64,000 nt of DNA from Oceanibacterium hippocampi (lineage in GTDB: Bacteria > Pseudomonadota > Alphaproteobacteria > Sneathiellales > Sneathiellaceae). The notes beneath the pieces were generated by a model, which was not told where the DNA came from, did no database searches, and saw nothing but the letters and a program-made list of their open reading frames with translations. The stretch lies in the NCBI RefSeq assembly GCF_900172325.1, contig NZ_FWFR01000003.1, positions 1-64,000 on the forward strand, read 5' to 3'. Positions 42,167 through 51,672 of the stretch are shown here, piece after piece; within the stretch, counting starts at the first letter, position 1; every line of letters begins with the position of its first letter. The translations under genes were made by a program, and so were the position numbers.

Positions 42167-43803
42167 ATCAGCTGCTCTAACCTGCTTTGGACCTCTTGGA
42201 GGTCGAGTTTGGCAAGTCGCTGCGAAATCCCGGCAGAGCCCACGACAAGGCCGGCACAGACGATCACGAGAACCAGGACTACCGAGACGAACCCCATCAG
42301 TTCGAATCGCATCCGGCCTCGCCGCGCCTTGGAAATAACACCGGAAACCGAACCGACAACGTTGAAGCCGAACGCCTCGCGCAGCCGGCTCGCATTGTTG
42401 AAGGTCTCGTCCACCTGGGTCAGCAGGAAAACGAAGCCCAGGCCCGCTCCGAGGCTCACGACCAGCACGGCGCCGAGCAGGATCTTGCGCGGCGGACCAT
42501 CGGGCAGCATCGCCACCTCGGGCGGATCGATGATGCGGAACTTGATGCTTGTCGAGCGGTCGACCGCCTCGGTCATCGCCGCGGCCTCGCGGCGGCGCAG
42601 GAGGTCCTCGTAATTCCTCTTCACGACCTCGTAGTCGCGCGAATAGTCGGCCATCTTGGCCTCGACATCGAGCGCCGAGAAAGCCAGTTCCTCGAGGCGC
42701 GCCGCCTGGCGTTCGGCGGCCGCCAGATGGCGGCGCTTCGAGGCCAGTTCGGCATCCGCCTCGATCATCCGAAGCTTGAGCTGTTCGAAGAGCGGGTTCG
42801 GGACCTGCTGCTTGCCGGCCGGCGTCCCGCCGGAGCTGGCACGCTCGAGTTCCTCGCGCGTCTTCTCGCGCTCGTACTGCTCCTGCAGGTTCTTGATCGT
42901 GTTGCGGAGCGAGATGACGTCCGGATGCTGCTCGGTATAGCGCGTCAGCATGTCGTCGAGCGTTCTCGCCTGCTCGTGAATGCGCTGTTCGAGGCTTTCG
43001 AGCGGCGTCGATACGTTGCCGCCGCGAATGATCATGCCGGCGGGGCTGTTGACCTCGAGATATTCCGGCGTCTCGGCCAGCGTCGAACGCAACCGGTCGC
43101 GAACCGCGAGCGCGTCCTGGTAATTGAGGTTCATGTCCTCGATCTGCCGCTTGGCGTTCGCGGCGGCGGTCGAGAAGCCGCCCGGGCTCTGCAGGACCTC
43201 GATGTTGGCGGCCTTGAATTCCGCCAGCTTCCGCTCGGCGTCGCGCAGTCGCTGCTCGTTCGCCGCGATCTGCTGGTCGAGGAAGGCGCGCGCCGTTTCC
43301 ATCTCGTCGCGGCTCTCGCCCAGATTCTGCTCGACGAAGATCGTCAGCAGGGCCTGCACGACCGCCTGAGCCTTCCTGGCGTCCTCATGATGGTAGCTGA
43401 TCGTCACCAGGTCCTTGCCCTCGGCGACCAGCTTGATGTCCTCGGCCAGAGCGTTGAGAAGCGCTTCCATCTCCTTCTCGTTCCTGACCGCGAGATCGAG
43501 ATCCGCGGTCCGGGCCACTTCCTGGAGATTGGCGCGGCTCAGCATCGTCTTGCGCACCGTCGCGACCTGTTCGATCAGGTCGGTGTCGACGGTGATGTCC
43601 TTGAGCAGCGGCCGGAGCATGGAATCCATGTCCACATAGACCCGCGCCTGCGAGCTGTAGACATCCGGCAAGCGCATGACGACGAACCAGCCGACCAGGC
43701 AGACCAGCCAGGCGATGCCGATGGCGTACCAGCGGCGGCGCCATATTCCCTGTATGATCTCGAATATTTGTGCTTGCAGATTCATCATGTTGCCGTGTGT
43801 CAT
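42163..43803 (-). CDS. XrtA-associated chain-length determinant protein (GumC/Wzz-like)
   Basis: 546-residue polysaccharide co-polymerase: an N-terminal membrane segment (about residues 24-44), a long periplasmic coiled-coil domain and a second membrane segment near 440-460. A third hydrophobic stretch lies near 500-525. Together with the tyrosine autokinase it sets exopolysaccharide length. The start is uncertain: the ATG at 43803 has GGGGG only a few bases before it, and ATGs at 43788 and 43785 would begin MNLQAQIFEIIQGIWRRRW, which fits the family equally well. Confidence 0.92.
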   Translation of the reverse strand: MTHGNMMNLQAQIFEIIQGIWRRRWYAIGIAWLVCLVGWFVVMRLPDVYSSQARVYVDMDSMLRPLLKDITVDTDLIEQVATVRKTMLSRANLQEVARTADLDLAVRNEKEMEALLNALAEDIKLVAEGKDLVTISYHHEDARKAQAVVQALLTIFVEQNLGESRDEMETARAFLDQQIAANEQRLRDAERKLAEFKAANIEVLQSPGGFSTAAANAKRQIEDMNLNYQDALAVRDRLRSTLAETPEYLEVNSPAGMIIRGGNVSTPLESLEQRIHEQARTLDDMLTRYTEQHPDVISLRNTIKNLQEQYEREKTREELERASSGGTPAGKQQVPNPLFEQLKLRMIEADAELASKRRHLAAAERQAARLEELAFSALDVEAKMADYSRDYEVVKRNYEDLLRRREAAAMTEAVDRSTSIKFRIIDPPEVAMLPDGPPRKILLGAVLVVSLGAGLGFVFLLTQVDETFNNASRLREAFGFNVVGSVSGVISKARRGRMRFELMGFVSVVLVLVIVCAGLVVGSAGISQRLAKLDLQEVQSRLEQLI

Positions 43804-43835
43804 CCCCCAAGGTCAGCGGGAGCCCTGCATCTATA

Positions 43836-43857
43836 GGCGACAATCATAAATGTCGCC
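43836..43857. repeat. Inverted repeat in the operon leader between the export and chain-length genes
   Basis: GGCGACA (43836-43842) and TGTCGCC (43851-43857) flank an eight-base AT-rich loop, 33 bases upstream of the chain-length start. The 205-base gap here is unusual inside this compact operon. The hairpin may be a partial terminator or an RNA-processing site. Confidence 0.35.
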
Positions 43858-44008
43858 TTAACGCACGGCGGTGACGATCGTCACCCCGAGCGGACAAACA
43901 GCGCGGAACCCGAGAGTTCCACGCTGTCCGCCGCGCCCGTTGCAAACATAGCCTGTGCCTTCCTGCGACGCGGCCGACCTAACCAGGCGACCGGCCTCCG
44001 CCTGGCAA

Positions 44009-44638
44009 TCAGAACCAGCTTTGCGGAATGATCAGGATGTCGCCCGGCAGTACCGGCACATTGGCAGTGACATCGCCATCGCGCAGCAGGTCATCAAGTC
44101 GCACCCGGAAATTCTGTTTCTCCCCGGTGTAGCTGCGAACCACGATCGCCTTGTTGCCGGCAGCGAATTCCGTCAGCCCACCAACCTCGATCATAACGTC
44201 GAGGATCGTCATTCGTTCCCGATAGGGAATCGCCTGCGGTTCGGCGGCCTCGCCGACGACCCGGACCTGCTGGTTCAGCGGGCCGAGGAAACCGGTGACA
44301 ATTACCGTCGCGATCGGCGTCTGGATGAACTGCTTGAGGCGATCCTCGATGTCGCGGGCAAGCTGGGTCGGCGTCTTGCCGGCGGCGACCAGATCCTCGA
44401 TCAGCGGAACGGAAATCTTGCCATCCGGCCGGACCGGGACCGAAACGCTCAGGTCCTCGTTCCGCCACACGAAAACCTGCAGCGTGTCGCCAGGCCCGAT
44501 GAGATAGTCGGGCGTGTCCGCGCCGACCGCCGGTGTATCCGAAGGCGCAAGTTCGGGGCCACCGGTACAGGCGGTCAAGAACCCCAGCATGGCTGCCAGC
44601 AGAATCCCGAGGAAAAATCCAGGTCGCATCGGCCTCAT
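44009..44638 (-). CDS. XrtA-associated polysaccharide export lipoprotein (Wza/EpsD-like)
   Basis: 209-residue outer-membrane polysaccharide export protein. A lipoprotein signal ends in LTAC (Cys24 acylated), followed by the Poly_export domain (YLIGPGDTLQVFVWRNEDLSVSVPVRP, about 45-71) and an SLBB-type domain containing VRVVGEAAEPQAIPY near 130. The length is that of the short exosortase-associated form, not full-length Wza, so the outer-membrane barrel at 39452 probably completes the channel. It is the first clear polysaccharide gene of the minus-strand operon. Confidence 0.93.
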   Translation of the reverse strand: MRPMRPGFFLGILLAAMLGFLTACTGGPELAPSDTPAVGADTPDYLIGPGDTLQVFVWRNEDLSVSVPVRPDGKISVPLIEDLVAAGKTPTQLARDIEDRLKQFIQTPIATVIVTGFLGPLNQQVRVVGEAAEPQAIPYRERMTILDVMIEVGGLTEFAAGNKAIVVRSYTGEKQNFRVRLDDLLRDGDVTANVPVLPGDILIIPQSWF

Positions 44639-44733
44639 TCCATCTATCCCCTATTCACCTTGCGTCCGGCATGACGCGTTTTTGTGGCGCACGGTACCGG
44701 GCAATATGCCACGAGATGATTGCGCAAATATTA

Positions 44734-45825
44734 TCACGACTTGGCGCGATTCTTAAAGCGTCGGACTTTGTTTGTCACGCGATTGAAAAGGCTCGGGTAC
44801 TCGAGTGTAAAACTCCACAGATCCTCGACATGAACGCCGAGACTGGCCTTGTATCGCTCGCCGCCCGCCATGAAATCGTAGTAATCGCGCCCTTCACGGC
44901 AATAGAATTCGATAGACTTGGCATGCGAAACCATGCCGGGTCGGCGGTCCCGCCCTTCACCATACACGAATCCGGACTGGTAGAAATAAACTTTATCCTT
45001 ATGGATGAAGTTGTAGAGATAGCCGAGATTCTCGCTTCCCGCGCTTACCCGCAGCAGGTCGACCGCGCCCGCCGCATGGTTTGTGGCGATCAGCCGATCG
45101 TGGAACCGCAGGAAGAACGGCTCGGCGAAGGCGCCCCGCTTGCCGCGCCCTTCCCAGCGGCGCTGATGCAGTTCGGCGAGAGCGCGGAGCCAGGCCTGCG
45201 CTTCGGCGACGTCGGCCGCGCGCTCGACGCGGAGTTCGCCATCGTCGGCATAGGCCCGCAGCGAGCGCCGAAGCTGCTGTCGGCTGTTGCGGCCCAGAGT
45301 GCCGACATAGTCGCCTCCGGCCGCCCGCAAGGCGACCAGGTCGACGCCGAAGCAGCCCTGCGCATGCGCCCGGGCAAGCAGCCATGGTTGACGGCCCGCC
45401 GCCTCGTGCCAGGTTTCCGTCACGCAACTCATGCGAATCCGGCGAGGTCCGCCTTTTTCCAGACTTGCCGCGCGCAGGACCTGCATCGCCACCTCGACCG
45501 CCGCCGCCCCGATCCGCCGGTCGGCGAGCAGGCCGTTGTACTCGATATAGATCGTGTCCTTCGCCGGATCGCCGGTCTCGTTCAGATGCAGCGCGCGCGG
45601 GTTGCCCGGTGCCGCATACACGAGCGCCAGCCCCACCGTTTCCGCCCCATCGCGGATCCGCAGACAGTGCGATGGCGGCCCGGCAAGGGCGATCAGCGTG
45701 CCGATCCACGGCCAGCTCAGGAAGAAACGCCCGTCGGCGCGCGCCTCGAGCGCCCGCCATTCCGCCTCGAGCGCCGCCGGCTCGGGACAGGTCGCGAGTT
45801 CACCTGCAAGTCTCGACCCTTGCAC
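44734..45825 (-). CDS. GNAT-fold acetyltransferase (CelD/BcsL-like)
   Basis: 363-residue two-lobed GNAT-type protein. The N-terminal lobe has FFLSWPWIGTLIALAG (about 34-49), and the second lobe shows RQQLRRSLRAY near 182, then HQRRWEGRGKRGAFAEPFFLRFHDRL and the C-terminal FYQSGFVYGEGRDRRPGM. Such proteins acylate exported polysaccharides or lipids, and the acceptor is not known. The GTG start at 45825 has GAGG about six bases upstream. It diverges from a second protein of the same kind at 45882 with only 56 bases between, and precedes the export lipoprotein on the same strand. Confidence 0.8.
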   Translation of the reverse strand: MQGSRLAGELATCPEPAALEAEWRALEARADGRFFLSWPWIGTLIALAGPPSHCLRIRDGAETVGLALVYAAPGNPRALHLNETGDPAKDTIYIEYNGLLADRRIGAAAVEVAMQVLRAASLEKGGPRRIRMSCVTETWHEAAGRQPWLLARAHAQGCFGVDLVALRAAGGDYVGTLGRNSRQQLRRSLRAYADDGELRVERAADVAEAQAWLRALAELHQRRWEGRGKRGAFAEPFFLRFHDRLIATNHAAGAVDLLRVSAGSENLGYLYNFIHKDKVYFYQSGFVYGEGRDRRPGMVSHAKSIEFYCREGRDYYDFMAGGERYKASLGVHVEDLWSFTLEYPSLFNRVTNKVRRFKNRAKS

Positions 45826-45881
45826 CGTTACCTCGCCCTGCTAGGTTGCGTTCGATTTGGACGCCGTACCGGGACCGCTGC

Positions 45882-46976
45882 ATGACGATGATTTTCCGCG
45901 CCTTCGAAGGCGCAGACGGGCTGCCGCCGGAGTTCGGCGCGCTCATGGCCGCGGACGACGCCGGCGGCGTCTATTCGAGTCTGCCCTGGTACCGGAATTT
46001 CGTCGCGACCTGCCTTGACGCGGGTGACCGGCCGCTTTTCGCCACCGTGGCCCGATCGGACGGCACGCCGCTCGCGCTGCTTGCCGTCCGCCTCGTCGAC
46101 GGAACAGGCGACGAGACAGGCTGGCGCCGCCGGGTTCAGCGGGCCGAAGGCATGTCCAATTTCTACAGCTGCGCCTTCGCCCCGGTGCTCGCCGATACCG
46201 ACGATCGGGCGGCGGCGCTCGGCACACTTGTCCAGGGCCTCGCCGAGACACTCAGCGACCGCGATCTTCTCACGCTCCGCGCGATGCCGGTCGAGGCCCC
46301 CGTCTTCGCCGAGCTCGAACAGGCGCTCCGTCAGGCGGGCTTCGTCACCGAGCGCTTCTTCCATTTCGGCAACTGGTACGAATCGGTCGGCGACACCGAT
46401 TTCGAGGGTTACATGGCGCGCCGCCCGTCGCGGCTCCGCAACACCCTGAAACGCAAGTCCCGGCGTTTCGCAGCGCACGACGGCGCGGCACTCCGGATCG
46501 AGGACGGCAGCGGCGATCTCGAGGCCGCGATCGCCGGCTACGAGGCGGTCTACCGGCAGAGCTGGAAGGATCCCGAACCCTATCCGGACTTCACCGCCGG
46601 CCTGATTCGCAAGGCCGCCGCCGCCGGCGCGCTCCGCCTGGGAACGGCCTGGGTCGGCGAGACCCCGGCGGCCGTCCAGCTCTGGCTGGTGTGGTCCGGC
46701 CGGGCGACGATCTTCAAGCTCGCCTATGACGAAACCTTCCGCGATCACTCGCTCGGTACCGTGCTGACCGCGCATATGGCGCGGCACGCCATCGAGGTCG
46801 ATCGGGTCTCGGAAATCGACTTCGGCTGCGGCGACGATTCCTACAAGAGCGACTGGCTGGGACAACGCCGGGAACGCTGGGGCATCGCCGCCTGCAACCG
46901 GCATCGTCCGGCCGGCCTGGCGCTCGCCCTTCGCGCCAGGGCCAAGGCGCTGGTGCGCCGCCTGTCGGGACGCTGA
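45882..46976 (+). CDS. GNAT-fold acetyltransferase (CelD/BcsL-like), second copy
   Basis: 364-residue GNAT family protein of the same type as its divergent neighbour. It has RRPSRLRNTLKRKSRRF (about 180-196), YRQSWKDPEPYPDFTAGLI (about 223-241), the acetyl-CoA-side strand LGTAWVGETPAAVQLWLV and C-terminal EIDFGCGDDSYKSDWL. Low identity to the neighbour and opposite orientation argue for an old duplication or independent recruitment. I chose the ATG at 45882; the long upstream frame is antisense to the neighbour and not coding. Likely role: modification of the exopolysaccharide. Confidence 0.8.
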   Translation: MTMIFRAFEGADGLPPEFGALMAADDAGGVYSSLPWYRNFVATCLDAGDRPLFATVARSDGTPLALLAVRLVDGTGDETGWRRRVQRAEGMSNFYSCAFAPVLADTDDRAAALGTLVQGLAETLSDRDLLTLRAMPVEAPVFAELEQALRQAGFVTERFFHFGNWYESVGDTDFEGYMARRPSRLRNTLKRKSRRFAAHDGAALRIEDGSGDLEAAIAGYEAVYRQSWKDPEPYPDFTAGLIRKAAAAGALRLGTAWVGETPAAVQLWLVWSGRATIFKLAYDETFRDHSLGTVLTAHMARHAIEVDRVSEIDFGCGDDSYKSDWLGQRRERWGIAACNRHRPAGLALALRARAKALVRRLSGR

Positions 46977-46983
46977 TGCCCCG

Positions 46984-47001
46984 GCCGGGCGCGCGCCCGG
47001 C
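46984..47001. terminator. Palindromic hairpin between convergent genes
   Basis: GCCGGGC (46984-46990) and GCCCGGC (46995-47001) flank GCGC, giving a fully palindromic 18-mer between the GNAT gene and the flippase gene. No T-run follows. Confidence 0.4.
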
Positions 47002-47021
47002 AGCTGTCGGCGGACCGCGAT

Positions 47022-48554
47022 CTAACTGCTCCGGCGGGCGGCCAGGCGCCTGCCGACAAGGCCGAGCACGACGCTCTCCGCCCCTGCCGGCCGGCCGGCG
47101 AGAACCCAGAGAAGGCAGACCGTGCCGAGATAGACGAACGCGCCGACCAGGAATTGTTCGACCAGTGACAACAGATGGCCGGTGAAGGCGATCGACATGC
47201 CGGTCTGGGCAGCGAGATCGGGGGCGACGATCGGCGGCAGCCAGTTGAGCGTTGCCGCCATCGCAAGCCCGGCGAGTGCGGGTCGCCAGATCGTCCCGAC
47301 AATCGCCGCCACCGGGACACCGCCGAAACGGCGCATCATGGCGAGCACGAAGATCAGATAGAGATAGCGACAGACCACCCGGCCGATCGCGACCGCGACG
47401 ATCGCCTGGGTATTGCCGAGATAGATGAGGGTCGGCACCAGGACCGCGATATAGGCGACGTCGAGCAAGGCCACGGTGCGCTCGCGCCCGATCACGACAA
47501 AGAACGGCGTGATCGACTGGATGATCCCGGTGGCGACGCCGTATATCGCGAACCAGAAGAAGAACGGGATCGCCGCCGACCATTTCGAACCCAGCATGAC
47601 CGGGACCAGATGATCGGCAACCAGCGCCATCCCGAGCCCGGCGGCGATGCAGAAGGTCGAGACGAAGCTCATCACCTGCAGGAAGGCGGTACGGAGCTGT
47701 TCGGGATCGTGGGCGACCTTCGAGAAGGTCGGGAAGAGCGCCCGGGTCAGCGGCATCACCAGTTCGCGGGTCGGCATGGTCGCGATCTCGACGGCAACGA
47801 AATAGTTGCCGAGGGCGGTCGCGTCCTGGGTCCGGCTCAGGACCGCGTTATCGGTACGGTTGGCGACGAAGCGGGCGACTTCCAGCAGGATCAGCCATCG
47901 CGAGAAGTTCCAGGCCTGCCCGACCCGGCTGAAATCGAGCTTCGGCCGAAACGGCGACATCCGGTAGCTGATGATCACGGCAATGACCGCCGCCAGCGGC
48001 GGCGCGACCGCGAGCGCATAGTAGTTCCGGAGCGCCAGCACGAAGATCAGGCCGACGACGAAATAGATGATTCGCCTGTAGAACTGGTAGAGGAACTCGC
48101 GCCGGAAATTCAGTTCCTTGCGGAACCGGACGACGCCGATATTCTCGAATCCGAGCAGGCCGGAACGCAGCGCCAGGATCTGGATGACGACCGTCACGCG
48201 CGGGTCGTTGGCATAGTCGGCGAACAGCGGCGCCACCGCCATTAGCAGCACCATGACGACGATTCCGGTCATGATCCGGAGTGTCCAGGCGCTGTTGTAG
48301 TCCGCCTCGCTCACGTCCGCCTTGCGCAGCAGCAGCAGGTCGACGTTCGCCTCGGAAAACACGTGCAGGAACCCGACGACGACCATCGACATCGCGATGA
48401 TGCCGAAGTCCTCCGGCACCAGCAGCCGGGCCAGAATCATCGTGTTGACGAGACCGATCAGGCGCATCGACCAGTTCATCGCGATCATCCAGAAGGCGCC
48501 ACGCGCCATGTGACCGCCGATCGATCTTTCGTTCCCGGATTGCTCGACTTCCAT
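47022..48554 (-). CDS. Polysaccharide flippase (Wzx/MATE-like)
   Basis: 510-residue multipass protein of the polysaccharide biosynthesis/Wzx family with about 12-14 membrane segments. The N-terminal half begins GAFWMIAMNWSMRLIGLVNTMILARLLVPEDFG, and a family-typical RFRKELNFRREFLYQ lies near 125-139. It would flip lipid-linked repeat units across the inner membrane before polymerisation. It is outside the xrtA operon but on the same strand, and is the only flippase in the window. ATG at 48554. Confidence 0.88.
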   Translation of the reverse strand: MEVEQSGNERSIGGHMARGAFWMIAMNWSMRLIGLVNTMILARLLVPEDFGIIAMSMVVVGFLHVFSEANVDLLLLRKADVSEADYNSAWTLRIMTGIVVMVLLMAVAPLFADYANDPRVTVVIQILALRSGLLGFENIGVVRFRKELNFRREFLYQFYRRIIYFVVGLIFVLALRNYYALAVAPPLAAVIAVIISYRMSPFRPKLDFSRVGQAWNFSRWLILLEVARFVANRTDNAVLSRTQDATALGNYFVAVEIATMPTRELVMPLTRALFPTFSKVAHDPEQLRTAFLQVMSFVSTFCIAAGLGMALVADHLVPVMLGSKWSAAIPFFFWFAIYGVATGIIQSITPFFVVIGRERTVALLDVAYIAVLVPTLIYLGNTQAIVAVAIGRVVCRYLYLIFVLAMMRRFGGVPVAAIVGTIWRPALAGLAMAATLNWLPPIVAPDLAAQTGMSIAFTGHLLSLVEQFLVGAFVYLGTVCLLWVLAGRPAGAESVVLGLVGRRLAARRSS

Positions 48555-48678
48555 CAGATCCCGTTGTCTTCATTCCTGCCGGCGGCATCGCCGCCGGCCA
48601 GCGGCACTTTACGCCCCGGTCCCTACCCTGCATAGTCGGGCCGGCGACCCCGAATGCCCCGCGGCGAAAGGAGTACGA

Positions 48679-49425
48679 TTGATCTATCTCCTTGTGAAGC
48701 AATTGCTTCTGCCGCCAGCCAGCCTGCTCTGGATAGCCCTCGCCGGGTTAATTTTCCCGAAATGGCGGCGCGTCGGACGAGCCCTTTCGATCCTCTGCCT
48801 GGTCGCCCTCTATCTTGCCGCCACACCGTTCGTCGCGACCCGGCTCCTCGGCATTCTGGAACCGGACGAGGCGCTCGCCCATACGGCGACCGGCGACCCC
48901 GCGGCGCGAGCGGTCGTGGTGCTCGGCGCCGGCGTCAGTCTCCGGGCACCCGAATACGGCGGCCCGACGCTCGACGCGATGAGCCTCGAGCGGTTGCGTT
49001 ACGGGGTGTTGCTGGCACGGACCCGGGGCCTGCCGCTGCTTGTCACCGGCGGTCCGGGGCCGCGCGTCCCGGTGGCAGTCGGCACCCTGATGGCGGAGAC
49101 CGCGGCGCGGGAATTCCGTTTCCCGGTCCGCTGGGCCGAAGTCGAGGCGCGCACGACCTTCGACAATGCGACACGGGCGGAGGCGCTGTTGCGCCCCGAC
49201 GGGATCACCGACGTCCTTGTCGTCAGCCACGCCTGGCACATGCGGCGCGCGCTCTGGTCGTTCCGGCAGACGGCGCTGCACGCCCTGTCGGCACCGACCG
49301 GATTTACCCGGCCCGCCCCGGCCGACGATCCGGGAAGCTACCTGCCATCCGGCGGGGCCTTTTACGACAGCGGTCTTGCGATGCATGAAATGCTCGGGAT
49401 GCTGTGGTACCGACTGCGCCATTGA
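48679..49425 (+). CDS. YdcF family (DUF218) membrane protein
   Basis: 248-residue protein with two N-terminal membrane segments (about 4-24 and 32-50) and a periplasmic-side DUF218 domain. Motifs are VVVLGAGVSLRAPEYGG (about 78-94), PLLVTGGPGPRVP near 117, RTTFDNATRAEALL and VVSHAWHMRRALWSFRQ (about 182-198). YdcF-type proteins are linked to envelope carbohydrate metabolism, but the reaction is not settled. TTG start at 48679 with AAAGGAG five bases upstream. It diverges from the flippase. Confidence 0.85.
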   Translation: MIYLLVKQLLLPPASLLWIALAGLIFPKWRRVGRALSILCLVALYLAATPFVATRLLGILEPDEALAHTATGDPAARAVVVLGAGVSLRAPEYGGPTLDAMSLERLRYGVLLARTRGLPLLVTGGPGPRVPVAVGTLMAETAAREFRFPVRWAEVEARTTFDNATRAEALLRPDGITDVLVVSHAWHMRRALWSFRQTALHALSAPTGFTRPAPADDPGSYLPSGGAFYDSGLAMHEMLGMLWYRLRH

Positions 49426-49507
49426 GCGACGCTTGAGACGATCTTAACGACCGCCTCGGCATGATCCGGCCGACAGGATTGCGCGACGGGCGACCTCGGG
49501 AGAGAGC

Positions 49508-49927
49508 ATGCGGATACTGAAAGACCGGGACCTTCATCAGCAGGCCTTCCGCTTCGTCGTGGTTGGCGCCGCGGCCGCGCTGATCTCCTATATCGTCTTC
49601 ATCCTGCTCTACAATTCGGTACTCCCGGACAATATCGAGAAGGCCGCGACGGCACAGCCGATATCCTACATCGCCGGCATGGGCTGGAGCTTCTACTGGC
49701 ATCGCCGCTGGACCTTCGGCTCGCGCGGCCATGTCGGTGGCGAGATGTTCTGGTTCCTGGTGATGAACGGTGCGTCGCTGGTCATCAGCACGGTCGGCAT
49801 CCATCTGCTGGTCGATCTCGCCGGCCTGAACGCGCATCTCGGCTGGTTCCTCGTCACCGCCGTGACGACGATCTTCAACTTCACCTTCGGCCGGTTCGTC
49901 GTCTTCCGCACCCGCACCGAACAGTAG
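49508..49927 (+). CDS. GtrA family membrane protein
   Basis: 139-residue protein with four membrane segments (about 16-38, 45-65, 85-105, 112-132) of the GtrA/DPMS-accessory family. GtrA-like proteins help move polyprenol-linked sugars across the inner membrane. The typical start FRFVVVGAAAALISYIVFILL and YIAGMGWSFYWHRRWTFGS are present. GGGAG precedes the ATG. No partner glycosyltransferase is adjacent; it may serve the nearby polysaccharide genes. Confidence 0.88.
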   Translation: MRILKDRDLHQQAFRFVVVGAAAALISYIVFILLYNSVLPDNIEKAATAQPISYIAGMGWSFYWHRRWTFGSRGHVGGEMFWFLVMNGASLVISTVGIHLLVDLAGLNAHLGWFLVTAVTTIFNFTFGRFVVFRTRTEQ

Positions 49928-49946
49928 GCCGGCGGCCGGGCCAGGT

Positions 49947-51308
49947 TCAGCCGCGGCGCTCGCCGACCGGATGCTCGCCGATCTGCCGTTCGGCCGGTAT
50001 CGAGCCCGCGGGTGGCGTAGGCTGGGCGATCCCGGCCGCTGTACGGCGCCCGTATGGCACCGCCGCCTCGCCGGCGAATTCCCGTTCGATCACCTGGCGC
50101 AGGACCGCCGCGAGCGCGATGAAGGTGAGGAAATAGTCGTAGTAGGCCAGCGACAGGGCCGCCGCGCCGACATAGAAGCTGCCCAGCGAGACCTGCATCA
50201 TCGAGGCCAGGTCGCGGGCCCATTCGAGCCCCTTCTCGTCCTTGCATCGTCGTCGGACGTACCCGAGATTGCGCCAGGCTATGAAGCCGAAGGAAGTCCA
50301 GATGATCAGGCCCACGAAGCCGTGGTCGCCGAGGGTCTGGAAATAGACGCTGTGTGCCGCACGGGCGAGCGGGCTGTCGGGGACGAAGCGGAAGAAGACG
50401 TCTCGTAGCTGGGTCGCGTTGATGCCTCCGCCGGTGAGCGGACGTTCCTTGGCGATTCGCCACGCCACGTACCAGGCGTCGAGCCGCCCGCTGAACGAAC
50501 CGTCCTCGGTCGCATGCTCGATCGTCTGCATGCGTTCGGTCCATTCCTGGGGCGCGAGCATGAGCGCCGGTACCATCAGCAACACGACCATGACCGGCAT
50601 CAGCAGGTTGCGCCCGGAGCGCAGCCAGAACAGCACCAGCATGACGGCCATCGCCACGAAACCACCCCGTGACTGTGTCGCGATCACGCCGGTGCCGGCG
50701 CAGAACATGACCCCCATGCAGCCGAGTTGAATGAACCGCTTGGCCGTGTTCATGCGCAGGTAATTGAACAGCGGGATCGCCATGATGAAGGCGATCGCCA
50801 GATGGTTCCGGTCGTAGATGTAGGTCTTCGGCGGACCCGAGAAATGATGCGAACCGCTACCGGTCAGGAACCCTATGCTGCCCTGGATCGCGTAATAGCC
50901 GATCGAGATCGCCATCAGCCAGATCATCGCATGGAGACGCGCCTTGGTGTGCATCGTCGCCATGATCATGAAGAGCATGAGGAAGGTCTTGTACAGGGTG
51001 ATCAGGAACTCCACCGAGTAGCCGGGCCGGTAGGCGGTGACGGTGGTCAGGGTCGCGTGAAGCAGGAAAATGATGAAGATCACCATCGTCGAGTTCATCG
51101 GCAGGCGCTTCGGTTCGCGCGAGACCAGCCAGATGAACATCGCGGCGAGCGAGGAAATCATGGTCAGCTGGAACTGGTCGCCGCCCCAGACCAGGCGATG
51201 CGGATGCATGAAGGAGATCCACGCCCAGGTCAGGATGCCGACATGGGCTCCGAAGAAGGCGAGCACCAGCATCCCGAACACGCCGCCGATGAGCATCAGA
51301 TTGAGCAT
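49947..51308 (-). CDS. Exosortase A-associated O-antigen ligase-like protein (TIGR03097 type)
   Basis: 453-residue multipass (about 10 segments) protein of the Wzy/O-antigen-ligase superfamily, in the exosortase A-associated subgroup. A large loop carries the family-typical GSGSHHFSGPPKTYIYDRNHLA and, further on, WTERMQTIEHATEDGSFSGRLDAW then GGGINA, with RAAHSVYFQTLGDHGFVG near residue 310. It is proposed to attach glycan to PEP-CTERM proteins or to polymerise the repeat unit, which cannot be decided here. The cytoplasmic C-terminus is Pro-rich. Confidence 0.9.
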   Translation of the reverse strand: MLNLMLIGGVFGMLVLAFFGAHVGILTWAWISFMHPHRLVWGGDQFQLTMISSLAAMFIWLVSREPKRLPMNSTMVIFIIFLLHATLTTVTAYRPGYSVEFLITLYKTFLMLFMIMATMHTKARLHAMIWLMAISIGYYAIQGSIGFLTGSGSHHFSGPPKTYIYDRNHLAIAFIMAIPLFNYLRMNTAKRFIQLGCMGVMFCAGTGVIATQSRGGFVAMAVMLVLFWLRSGRNLLMPVMVVLLMVPALMLAPQEWTERMQTIEHATEDGSFSGRLDAWYVAWRIAKERPLTGGGINATQLRDVFFRFVPDSPLARAAHSVYFQTLGDHGFVGLIIWTSFGFIAWRNLGYVRRRCKDEKGLEWARDLASMMQVSLGSFYVGAAALSLAYYDYFLTFIALAAVLRQVIEREFAGEAAVPYGRRTAAGIAQPTPPAGSIPAERQIGEHPVGERRG

Positions 51309-51479
51309 CGTCCGCCCTTTTAACCCCTAATTCATGGCTCGGCCGCCAGCATAGCAAAGCGCGGCCGGCAATTCAGGCGGTAACTCCGCCCCGCGTTGGA
51401 CAGTGGCCCTCGCGACCGCTAGGATTCCCGCTGGCGACGTTTCGTCCGGGATAGCCGGAAAGGCCTTAGAGAACCTTAA

Positions 51480-51653
51480 ATGCTTCGTTTTCTCACACTC
51501 TTCGCGGTTATCGGCGTGTTCGTCGTCCTCATCTGGTCGATCCGCAACGACCGCGCCAAGCCTCGCGAACGCACCACGGGGTTGCTCGGCATGCGGGGCG
51601 GCATCGATCCGGAGCCGGAAAAGCCGCGGCACGACCGCTACGGCCAGAACTGA
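51480..51653 (+). CDS. Small single-span membrane protein
   Basis: 57 residues. Residues 1-21 form a membrane segment (LRFLTLFAVIGVFVVLIWS), followed by a basic, polar tail of about 35 residues ending in HDRYGQN. The ribosome site is weak (GAGAACC region), so start and reality are moderately supported. It ends 19 bases before the RTX gene stop and is convergent with it. It lacks the IW/GW core of the tiny proteins at 18187, 18584 and 23200. Function unknown. Confidence 0.4.
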   Translation: MLRFLTLFAVIGVFVVLIWSIRNDRAKPRERTTGLLGMRGGIDPEPEKPRHDRYGQN

Positions 51654-51672
51654 ACCGCCGACGGACGCCTTC

